From NCBI GenBank assembly GCA_915063485.1, contig CAJZDJ010000024.1, forward strand, positions 1-22,951: a stretch of 22,951 nt of DNA. Reading direction: 5' to 3'. The stretch is from an uncultured Actinomyces sp. GTDB taxonomy: Bacteria; Actinomycetota; Actinomycetes; Actinomycetales; Actinomycetaceae. The notes beneath the pieces were generated by a model. The model saw only the letters and a list, made by a program, of their open reading frames with translations, was not told the DNA's origin and ran no database searches. A program made the translations under genes and the position numbers. This document shows positions 15,315 through 21,599 of this stretch, in pieces (position 1 is the stretch's first letter; every line of letters begins with the position of its first letter).

Positions 15315-16457
15315 ATGACACTACCCACCCAAGAGGCTATTGAGGCCGCTCTAGAGCGCGTCATCGATCCTGAAATTCGCCGCCCAGTTACGCAGCTGGG
15401 CATGGTGCGTTCTATTGATATTGCCGACGACGGCGCAGTTACTATCGGTTTGAACCTCACCGTGGCAGGTTGCCCGCTTAAAGACACCCTAACCGCTGAC
15501 ACCCAACGCGAGGTTGGCGCCGTCGCTGGCGTAACCAGCGTCAAGGTGGAGCTGGGGGTTATGAACGACGAGGAGCGCGCCGCCCTACGCACAAAGCTAC
15601 GCGGTGGCGTGGCCGAGCCGGAAATTCCTTTCACCAAGCCCGGCAACCTGACCCGCGTCTATGCGGTCACCTCCGGTAAGGGCGGCGTTGGTAAATCTTC
15701 GGTAACCGCTAACTTAGCTGCCGCCATGGCCGCCCAGGGGCTCAACGTTGGCGTGGTTGACGCCGATATTTACGGTTTCTCTATCCCCCGCATGTTGGGT
15801 GTGGACCACGTACCCACCCAGCTTGACGGCATGATTGTGCCCCCGGTTTCCCACGGGGTGAAGGTTATTTCTATCGGCATGTTTGTGGGAGAACACCAGC
15901 CAGTGGTGTGGCGTGGCCCGATGCTGCACCGCGCCGTGCAGCAGTTCCTCACCGACGTGTTCTGGGGCGATCTAGACGTGCTGCTGCTAGACCTACCTCC
16001 GGGAACCGGTGACGTAACCATTTCGGTGGCGCAGCTGCTACCTAACGCCGAGATTTTGGTAGTAACCACCCCACAGGCGGCTGCCGCTGAGGTGGCTGAG
16101 CGCACTGGCCTGATTGCCAGCCAAACCAAACAGAAGGTGGTTGGGGTAATCGAGAACATGTCCTACATTGAGCAGCCTGACGGCACCACCTTAGAGATTT
16201 TCGGTTCCGGCGGGGGCGCCCAGGTGGCCGCTAACCTGAGCCGCGAGCTGGGTTATGAAGTGCCGGTGCTAGCACAGCTGCCACTGGACATTAATGTGCG
16301 TGAAGGCTCTGACTGTGGGGTGCCGGCTTCTATTGCTGACGACGGCCGCCCCGCCGCTGGCTCTAGCGCTGCCCAGGGCCTAGCTGGGGTGGCACGCAAG
16401 CTCGGTCACCGCGCACGCGGCCTGGCTGGCCGCAGCCTAGGCGTCAGCCCAGTCTAA
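15315..16457 (+). CDS. mrp: Mrp/ApbC-family iron-sulfur cluster carrier ATPase
   Basis: A 380-residue P-loop protein that carries and delivers Fe-S clusters. Residues about 1-90 are a MIP18/DUF59 domain with the VAGCPLKDTL motif. The ATPase part has the deviant Walker A SGKGGVGKSS near residue 120, the switch sequence VVDADIYGFSIPRMLG, and DLPPGTGD near residue 225. The family's usual C-terminal CxxC, which bridges the cluster between subunits, is absent: the segment reads ENMSYIEQPDGTTLEIFGSGGG. As I recall, other actinobacterial Mrp proteins share this. It is preceded by a predicted leaderless promoter and followed by a strong hairpin. The C-terminal tail is basic and Ala/Gly-rich. Confidence 0.92.
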   Translation: MTLPTQEAIEAALERVIDPEIRRPVTQLGMVRSIDIADDGAVTIGLNLTVAGCPLKDTLTADTQREVGAVAGVTSVKVELGVMNDEERAALRTKLRGGVAEPEIPFTKPGNLTRVYAVTSGKGGVGKSSVTANLAAAMAAQGLNVGVVDADIYGFSIPRMLGVDHVPTQLDGMIVPPVSHGVKVISIGMFVGEHQPVVWRGPMLHRAVQQFLTDVFWGDLDVLLLDLPPGTGDVTISVAQLLPNAEILVVTTPQAAAAEVAERTGLIASQTKQKVVGVIENMSYIEQPDGTTLEIFGSGGGAQVAANLSRELGYEVPVLAQLPLDINVREGSDCGVPASIADDGRPAAGSSAAQGLAGVARKLGHRARGLAGRSLGVSPV

Positions 16458-16523
16458 AGACACCACGCCTTAATCTGCGCTTTTACAAATGCGCCTTTAG
16501 CAAACCAAACCTCAAACCAAGCT

Positions 16524-16559
16524 GTGGGGGGCCCGCTTGCAATGCAAGCGGCCCCCCAC
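16524..16559 (+). terminator. Strong hairpin between mrp and the O-methyltransferase
   Basis: The stem GTGGGGGGCC (16524-16533) pairs with GGCCCCCCAC (16550-16559). One bulged C is followed by a further GCTTGC/GCAAGC stem with a 3-base loop. There is no strong T-tract after it on either strand, so it may be a transcription barrier for the two converging genes rather than a textbook terminator. Confidence 0.7.
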
Positions 16560-16560
16560 G

Positions 16561-16650
16561 TCTAATTCGGTCTAACTAGGTTCGGACCTAATCGGTTTTG
16601 GACCTCAACGGTTTGGGTCTCTAGCCGGGTTTGGCTATCTAGCTGAGTTT
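16561..16650. repeat. Degenerate tandem repeat of about 16 bp
   Basis: Five to six imperfect units related to ACCTAATCGGTTTTGG, for example TCTAACTAGGTTCGG, ACCTAATCGGTTTTGG, ACCTCAACGGTTTGGG, TCTCTAGCCGGGTTTGG and CTATCTAGCTGAGTTTG. The last unit runs into the final codons of the O-methyltransferase gene. Function is unknown. Confidence 0.5.
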
Positions 16651-17274
16651 GACGCTAACTAGCAAGCCGTCGCCCACTGGCAAGATATTGGTCAGCAGCT
16701 GCTCGTGAGCGATAAGTTCACGCCCCAGTTGACGCATGATTACGGTTTGCGGATCGCGACGGGCCGGGTCAGCCACATTGTCGTTCCATAGCGCGCGCGT
16801 GATGGCTAGGATGCCGCCTACGCGCAGCATACGTAGCGCCATGTTGACTAGGTTGGCGCTTTCGCTGGGGCCGCAATCGAGTACCACCATGTCGTAAGAG
16901 TTGGCTGCCATACGTGGCATCACGTCGCTGGCGCGTCCGTTAATCATGCGGAAACGCGAAGCTTGGTAACCGGCATTCATAAACATGCGCCTAGCTTGGC
17001 GATGTAGTTCAGCCTCCAGATCAATGGTGGTTAGTACGCCGTCGGAACCCATGCCTGAAAGCAACCACAAGCCTGAGACTCCAACCCCGGTACCAACCTC
17101 AGCTACAGCCTTGGCTCGCGATGCGGCTGCCAGCATACGCAGCGCTGCACCTGTACCGCTGGAGACCGGGGTGGCCCCCAGTTCAGTGCCGCGCAGACGG
17201 GCCAGCGTCAGCACCTCGTCTTCGAAAGCCTGCTCCTCGGTATAGACCCAGGTGAGGTTTTTATCAGCACGCAA
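16639..17274 (-). CDS. SAM-dependent O-methyltransferase (Rv1220c-like)
   Basis: A 211-residue class I methyltransferase of the caffeoyl-CoA/catechol O-methyltransferase type. The SAM-binding loop AEVGTGVGVSGLWLL is near residue 60 and the acidic TTIDLE end of the next strand follows. The metal-binding aspartate of the DMVVLDCG strand is kept. The second ligand pair, usually DN in a GGxxxxDNxLW context, is replaced by TR (GGILAITRALW). As I recall this also holds in mycobacterial relatives, so a metal-independent or altered reaction is possible. The substrate is unknown. The start is a TTG supported by CAGGAG seven to eight bases upstream, giving the family-like N-terminus MRADKNLTWVYTEEQ. 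It is transcribed divergently from tatB. Confidence 0.83.
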   Translation of the reverse strand: MRADKNLTWVYTEEQAFEDEVLTLARLRGTELGATPVSSGTGAALRMLAAASRAKAVAEVGTGVGVSGLWLLSGMGSDGVLTTIDLEAELHRQARRMFMNAGYQASRFRMINGRASDVMPRMAANSYDMVVLDCGPSESANLVNMALRMLRVGGILAITRALWNDNVADPARRDPQTVIMRQLGRELIAHEQLLTNILPVGDGLLVSVKLS

Positions 17275-17339
17275 CAGACACTCCTGGCATATGACGGGTG
17301 GGAACAGCGCTTACATAGTATCGCCTTAAGGAAGAAAAT

Positions 17340-17373
17340 ATGGCCAACTAGCTCACCAGGTGGGCAAGGCCAT
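17340..17373. repeat. Imperfect inverted repeat in the O-methyltransferase/tatB intergenic region
   Basis: An outer pair ATGGCC (17340-17345) with GGCCAT (17368-17373) surrounds an inner GCTCAC (17351-17356) with GTGGGC (17360-17365; one G-T pair) and a CAG loop. It lies midway between the divergent O-methyltransferase and tatB starts. A regulator site or a short RNA hairpin is possible. Confidence 0.45.
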
Positions 17374-17428
17374 CATTCCTAGGGCATAAATTGGCCCCGG
17401 TTAGGCGCCGCAGCTGCATAGGGGAATT

Positions 17429-17434
17429 TATACT
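17429..17434 (+). promoter_or_regulatory. -10 box of tatB
   Basis: TATACT followed by AGGAGAC (7 bases) and the GTG at 17442. The AGGAG inside the spacer could only serve as a ribosome-binding site if transcription began further upstream. If this TATACT is used, the mRNA is leaderless. Confidence 0.6.
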
Positions 17435-17441
17435 AGGAGAC

Positions 17442-18380
17442 GTGTTTGGTATTAGCGGTGGCGAGTTCCTAGTAATCCTGCTGGTGATCATGGTGGTGAT
17501 CGGCCCCTCCCGGCTGCCTGAATACACGCGTACTTTCGCCCAGTTTGTGCGTAAAGCCCGCGTGAGCTTGGAAGGCGCTAAGGCTTCGGTACGCGAGGAG
17601 CTAGGCCCAGAGTTGTCAGATCTGAAGCTGGCTGATTTTGACCCGCGCAATTACGACCCGCGCAAAATTGTGCGTGACGTTATGGGTGAGGATCTTGAGG
17701 CCATTAAGCGTGATCTAAGCAATCCGCTTGAGGCCCTTAAAGAAACTGTCACTGACACGGTTTCTGTAGCCGACGACGTCGCTGTTAGCGGCCGCGATGC
17801 CCTGCAGTCCCAGCCTGGGCAAGCTCCCCTGGCTGAGCCCACTGATTCCTCCACGGAGCCTGCTGTCTCCTCCACTGACTCTAGCCAGGCTGACGCTGAA
17901 CAGGCCACTGCGGCTGACACTGACGCTGAACAGGCCAGCGCCGACGCTAGCGCACAGGCTACTGACGCAGCCAGCGCTGAGACCGATTTCGCCCCAGCCG
18001 CCACTGCTGGCGCCGACAGCGGCGATTTTGATGACACTGCCTACATAAACCCACCCGACTCGGTCACTAGTGCCCAAGTAGACACCGGCAACTCCGCTAG
18101 CTTGGTCAGCCCTACGCTAGCTGACCAAAGTCTTGACGCTGAGCCCAGCAACGCTGACAGTGACGCTGCAACCAATGCTGAGGCTCCAGCGGACACCGCC
18201 CCCACTACGGCGGCTGTAGACGCTGCCGCAGCCAATATTGCGCTGGCTCCCCTAAGCGATGCTGATGCGGCCCTGCTAGCGCAGCTACGCAGCCAGGTGG
18301 AGCTAAGCCCGCGCGATATTTTGCGGGCCGCTAACGCGGCCAAGCGCCCCGCCCCGGCCGCAGCCGGCGTCGAGCTTTAA
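17442..18380 (+). CDS. tatB: Sec-independent protein translocase subunit TatB, with unusually long acidic tail
   Basis: TatB binds twin-arginine precursors together with TatC at the membrane. From the GTG at 17442 the protein begins MFGISGGEFLVILLVIMVVIG, the typical short N-terminal membrane helix, followed by PSRLPEYTRTFAQFVRKAR, the hinge and amphipathic helix. That start gives 312 residues, about twice the usual length. After about residue 115 the chain is a low-complexity tail rich in Ala, Asp, Ser, Thr and Glu, containing an internal repeat (DAEQA). It ends in a more ordered segment, LSDADAALLAQLRSQVELSPRDILRAANAAK. Starts upstream at 17391 would add 17 non-family residues ahead of the membrane helix. 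No tatA or tatC is in the window. The position beside the O-methyltransferase matches other actinobacteria. Confidence 0.88.
   Translation: MFGISGGEFLVILLVIMVVIGPSRLPEYTRTFAQFVRKARVSLEGAKASVREELGPELSDLKLADFDPRNYDPRKIVRDVMGEDLEAIKRDLSNPLEALKETVTDTVSVADDVAVSGRDALQSQPGQAPLAEPTDSSTEPAVSSTDSSQADAEQATAADTDAEQASADASAQATDAASAETDFAPAATAGADSGDFDDTAYINPPDSVTSAQVDTGNSASLVSPTLADQSLDAEPSNADSDAATNAEAPADTAPTTAAVDAAAANIALAPLSDADAALLAQLRSQVELSPRDILRAANAAKRPAPAAAGVEL
17890..17937 (+). repeat. 18-bp direct repeat in the tatB tail
   Basis: CTGACGCTGAACAGGCCA occurs exactly at 17890-17907 and 17920-17937, a 30-base period that keeps the reading frame and encodes ADAEQA-type peptides in the acidic tail. Confidence 0.85.
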
Positions 18381-18417
18381 ACTACGCAAAATTGGCTTAA
18401 AAGCGCCATTTAAAGCA

Positions 18418-18446
18418 AAAGGGTCACTCACCAAGAGTGACCCTTT
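18418..18446. terminator. Bidirectional terminator between tatB and the DUF3117 gene
   Basis: A perfect 12-bp stem AAAGGGTCACTC (18418-18429) with GAGTGACCCTTT (18435-18446) and a 5-base loop. T-rich ends follow on both strands (CCCTTTAT on plus, CCCTTTTGCTTT on minus), which suits two converging genes. Confidence 0.88.
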
Positions 18447-18470
18447 ATGTATATGCGTTAGCGCTAAGAC

Positions 18471-18632
18471 TTAGATGGTCTCTAACGCTGCGGCGAGGTC
18501 TTTGACCTCTTCGGGGCTAATCTCAAGCACCAGTCGGCCGCCGCCTTCTAGAGGCATGCGCATAATGATGGAACGACCTTCCTTGACTACCTCAAGCGGA
18601 CCGTCACCAGTCCGAGGTTTCATGGCTGCCAT
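18471..18632 (-). CDS. DUF3117 family protein (53 residues)
   Basis: A tiny actinobacterial protein, complete from ATG at 18632 to TAA at 18471. It begins MAAMKPRTGDGPLEVVKEGR and continues with IIMRMPLEGGGRLVLEISPEEV, the family signature (Rv1211 in M. tuberculosis, from memory). Function is unknown. AAAGG lies about 8 bases before the start. A TATACT -10 box on the minus strand at 18691-18696 could drive it from its own promoter with a leader of about 50 bases. It also follows the LOG-family gene on the same strand with no obvious terminator between, so read-through is possible. Confidence 0.9.
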   Translation of the reverse strand: MAAMKPRTGDGPLEVVKEGRSIIMRMPLEGGGRLVLEISPEEVKDLAAALETI

Positions 18633-18690
18633 GGCATCACCTTTCGCGAATCACGAGCATGGATCCCAAAACGCACACTCAACTGTTTCC

Positions 18691-18696
18691 AGTATA
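18691..18696 (-). promoter_or_regulatory. Possible -10 box for the DUF3117 gene
   Basis: TATACT on the minus strand in the 136-base gap between the LOG-family gene and the DUF3117 gene. The nearby TTCACA lies only four bases from it, too close for a -35 box, so no -35 element is assigned. Confidence 0.4.
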
Positions 18697-18768
18697 GTCT
18701 TGTGAACCTTTAAATGTGATCGCTAGGTGCGTAAAAACACCAAATTTCATGGCTGCTATTTAATGCTA

Positions 18769-19554
18769 TCAGCCCTGCTCAGCACGGCGATGAGCGCGGT
18801 TTTCTGCGGCTTTAGCGGAAATTCTGGCGCTAGCACCAGAAACCACCAGGTCAACCGCCTGCTCAGCATTATCAGCTAGCTGCAATAAATTCATGTCATC
18901 AGCACTAACCATGCCTTCCGCAACCATTGTGGTAGACATCCAATCTAACAATGGCCCCCAATAATCTTGTCCTACTAGCACAATTGGGAAAGAGCGGGCC
19001 TTTTGAGTTTGCACTAAGGTAGTAGCTTCGAACAATTCGTCCATGGTGCCAAATCCCCCTGGCATAACCACGAAACCATCCGAATACTTAATGAACATAG
19101 TTTTGCGCGCAAAGAAATAGCGGAAGTTAACGCCTAAATCAACATATTCATTTAGGCCTTGCTCGTGCGGCAACTCAATTCCTAAGCCAACACTTAAACC
19201 GCCTGCCTCATGAGCCCCACGGTTAGCCGCTTCCATCATGCCCGGACCACCACCGGTGATAACCGCATAACCGGCATTAGCTAAACCGGCCCCCACAGCG
19301 CGGGCTTGCTCATAGGCGGCCGCGTCTTTAGGAGTGCGGGCTGAACCAAAGACACTGATGGCTGGACCAATGCCAGTAAGCGCCCCAAAGCCTTCTACGA
19401 ACTCAGACTGGATACGCAGCACCCGCCAGGGATCCTCATGCAGCCAGGCGGCGGCGTCGGAACTAGCTAGCAAGCGAGCATCAGAGGTGTCACGCGGGAT
19501 CTGGCTACCACGCAGCAGCACCGGGCCACGGCGATAAGTTTCACGTTTACTCAA
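18769..19554 (-). CDS. LOG-family (TIGR00730) Rossmann-fold nucleotide phosphoribohydrolase-like protein
   Basis: A 261-residue protein with the two LOG signatures, GGGPGMMEAANRGA near residue 103 and the catalytic/AMP-binding PGGFGTMDE near residue 165. LOG enzymes cleave cytokinin riboside or other nucleoside 5'-monophosphates at the base-ribose bond. The bacterial substrate here is an inference. The N-terminus RRGPVLLRGSQIPRDTSDARLLAS is characteristic of the longer actinobacterial subgroup found next to DUF3117. The start is a TTG (19554), with TTAGGA about nine bases upstream. No better in-frame ATG exists near the N-terminus. Confidence 0.85.
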   Translation of the reverse strand: MSKRETYRRGPVLLRGSQIPRDTSDARLLASSDAAAWLHEDPWRVLRIQSEFVEGFGALTGIGPAISVFGSARTPKDAAAYEQARAVGAGLANAGYAVITGGGPGMMEAANRGAHEAGGLSVGLGIELPHEQGLNEYVDLGVNFRYFFARKTMFIKYSDGFVVMPGGFGTMDELFEATTLVQTQKARSFPIVLVGQDYWGPLLDWMSTTMVAEGMVSADDMNLLQLADNAEQAVDLVVSGASARISAKAAENRAHRRAEQG

Positions 19555-19697
19555 TTATAATTTCCTAACCTTAGGGCAAATGCCGTTCCATTACTAACAA
19601 AGTGCTACTAAAACCATAGCGCCCATATCAGCATCCGAACGCTTTTTGCGCCGTCGGCATGTAACAAAGTAAGGGTATGCAAATCCCCTGAGGTTGA

Positions 19698-19710
19698 GTT
19701 GTATTACAAC
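19698..19710. promoter_or_regulatory. 13-bp palindrome, possible operator
   Basis: GTTGTATTACAAC is a perfect 6-1-6 inverted repeat in the divergent gap between the LOG-family gene and the FG-GAP gene, about 25 bases upstream of the TTAACA box. The 245-base gap otherwise holds only the promoter and ribosome-binding site listed separately. Confidence 0.4.
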
Positions 19711-19733
19711 ATGGTCTCTTTAGGGCCTAATAG

Positions 19734-19763
19734 TTAACAGCCTTTTATCAGCTTTGCTAGGAT
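19734..19763 (+). promoter_or_regulatory. Promoter of the FG-GAP surface protein gene
   Basis: TTAACA (19734-19739), an 18-base spacer and TAGGAT (19758-19763) resemble a housekeeping promoter. This would give a leader of about 30 bases carrying the ribosome-binding site GAGAGGAAG just before the ATG at 19800, unlike the leaderless neighbours. Confidence 0.45.
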
Positions 19764-19799
19764 ACACACAGGTTAATTACTCCCTTAAGAGAGGAAGCC

Positions 19800-21581
19800 A
19801 TGGTCCCGTCGTGGTTACTCGCCGCAAACCGGCGTCGCAGCAGTGCGCTAGCTGGGCTTTGCGTTGCAGCTCTAGCACTCCCCACGCTAGCTAACGCAGC
19901 CCCCGAACAATCTGTCGAAAATGAGCGTACCTGGGTAGGTACGCAGATCGGCTCTACCATCGCCAAGGATCGGTTCTGTGATGTCAATGGCGATGGCAGG
20001 GGCTATGGCTCTACCACCACTGGTAAGCAAGACATCGTTACGGCCTCCCCTTCCGGCTTGGTCACCGTCATTCCGGGCGGCAACCCTGGCGGCAAAATGC
20101 CGGTGGCGGGCACAAGCAGCTTCAAGATTCCTGCTTCACCTGATGTTTCTGTATCCTGCGTACTTGATGTTGACCATGATGGCAAAGATGAGATCCTGGT
20201 TTCCTCATCAACTGCCGGTAAAGCTTGGCTAATTTACGGCAGGACTGACTTTTCTGACGTTGACTACACCAAGCTCTCAGAAAAAGGCCAGGGTTTCACC
20301 ATCACCGGCACCCCGGGTACCACCCACTTCTCAGCCGTCTTCGCGGGTAAATACGACGGTGATTACCAAAGCGACATCGTTGTGCTTAACCCTGAGGGCA
20401 ACCACTCAGTGGCTTATCTTCTGACTGCTGATAGTCGGGTCGATAGAGATTTAAACGATTACGCTACGACCAACCGGAAATTGTACAGCCCTGAAGGCAT
20501 GTTCTTTGATTCCGTTCAACCCGTCGGCAATGTTGATGGTAGTGGCCATACCGACTACGTGCTTACCACCTCTGATGCTAACGGCAAGCACGGTAAGGCT
20601 TGGCTAGTAACTCGTATTATAAGCTCTATTAACCTAGACAACGGCTTCCGTGAGATCGCTGAAATCACTCTGGAAGAGAACACCTACCTGGGTAAGGCCA
20701 CTACAGCTGCTAACGCCGGAGACGTTAACGGCGATGGCTACGATGACACCCTGATTGGTTTTAATGGCGGTGTGGCACTGCTTTATGGCGCTGGCATTTT
20801 GCCCCGCACCTACACGATTAACAGCGCTAACCAGACTGACCCCAATGTTGCGGTGCTTACCGGCGCCGGCTCTGGCTGGTCAGTGGCTTCTTTTGCCCGC
20901 GAGGGTAAGCCTCATTTGGTGGCTGTAGGTGCCCCCTATGCAGGCGACGGCGAGGTCTACTACTTCCCGGCCACTGCTTTTACCGCCGGTTCTCACCCGA
21001 TCAGTGGTTTGGGTGACCAGGTGACCACCATTAAAGCTAAGCAGCCAGGTACCCGCTTTGGTATTTCTGTGGCCTTCTCTGGCTCTTTCCCGACCGAACC
21101 GCCTATTTTGGTAGCTGGCGCTGACAATGCCACCAAGCAAACGCCTGCTAGCGCCGCTGATTTTGGCCCCAACGCCTATATTCAGGTCATGTATTTAGGC
21201 CCGGCAGCAACCCCCACGCCTGCACCCACCGAGACAGCGCCCGCCGCCCCCACGCAGGAGCCCACTGCGGAACCTACCCAGGCGCCTACTGCGGCCCCCA
21301 CCCAGGAGCCCACGGCTATCGCTATCCCGCAGGAGCCTAGGACCCCGCTTTCGCCACTGCCGGTTGTGCCTGCTAAGCCTTCACCGCTACCTGCCCCGGT
21401 TGACGCCGGCGTGTTGGTAACTGACAAGCTACCTAGCGCTAACGCCAAGGTTAAGACTGGTGCTGTGCACTCTTCTAAGCTGGCTATCACCGGTTTGGAT
21501 GCTGCCAGCGGCCTAGTAGCCCTGGCCCTGTTGGCTACTGGTGCGGGCGCGCTGGTTTTGCGCTCTCGCCGTAGCGCCTGA
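19800..21581 (+). CDS. Secreted FG-GAP repeat protein with a C-terminal LAITG sorting signal
   Basis: A 593-residue exported protein. The N-terminus has arginines followed by a hydrophobic stretch and a likely signal-peptidase site at ANA-AP (about residue 33). The body contains beta-propeller-type FG-GAP repeats with calcium-binding DxDxDG-like loops: DVNGDGRG, DVDHDGKDE, NVDGSGHTD and DVNGDGYDD. A Pro/Thr/Ala/Glu-rich spacer (about 470-540, with PTQEPT repeats) would span the cell wall. The end is KLAITG, a hydrophobic helix and the basic tail RSRRSA. LAxTG is the motif known for class E sortases of high-GC Gram-positives, so the protein is probably wall-anchored. Ligand and role are unknown. 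No sortase lies in the window. The ribosome-binding site GAGAGGAAG supports the ATG at 19800. Confidence 0.85.
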   Translation: MVPSWLLAANRRRSSALAGLCVAALALPTLANAAPEQSVENERTWVGTQIGSTIAKDRFCDVNGDGRGYGSTTTGKQDIVTASPSGLVTVIPGGNPGGKMPVAGTSSFKIPASPDVSVSCVLDVDHDGKDEILVSSSTAGKAWLIYGRTDFSDVDYTKLSEKGQGFTITGTPGTTHFSAVFAGKYDGDYQSDIVVLNPEGNHSVAYLLTADSRVDRDLNDYATTNRKLYSPEGMFFDSVQPVGNVDGSGHTDYVLTTSDANGKHGKAWLVTRIISSINLDNGFREIAEITLEENTYLGKATTAANAGDVNGDGYDDTLIGFNGGVALLYGAGILPRTYTINSANQTDPNVAVLTGAGSGWSVASFAREGKPHLVAVGAPYAGDGEVYYFPATAFTAGSHPISGLGDQVTTIKAKQPGTRFGISVAFSGSFPTEPPILVAGADNATKQTPASAADFGPNAYIQVMYLGPAATPTPAPTETAPAAPTQEPTAEPTQAPTAAPTQEPTAIAIPQEPRTPLSPLPVVPAKPSPLPAPVDAGVLVTDKLPSANAKVKTGAVHSSKLAITGLDAASGLVALALLATGAGALVLRSRRSA

Positions 21582-21587
21582 GCTGAG

Positions 21588-21593
21588 TAAACT
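21588..21593 (+). promoter_or_regulatory. Predicted -10 box for a leaderless zincin-like mRNA
   Basis: TAAACT followed by GAGGGC (6 bases) and the GTG at 21600. The box, spacer and start are almost identical to those of the CBS-protein gene (TAACCT, GAGGGC, ATG at 13296). Confidence 0.5.
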
Positions 21594-21599
21594 GAGGGC

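Noticed and set aside
17391..17441. TatB beginning at the upstream ATG 17391
   Set aside because: The extra 17 residues precede the family's invariant N-terminal membrane helix, and the TATACT/AGGAG signals sit between the two starts.
18680..18720. TTCACA and TATACT as a -35/-10 pair for the DUF3117 gene
   Set aside because: The spacer is only about four bases. Only the TATACT is kept as a possible -10 box.
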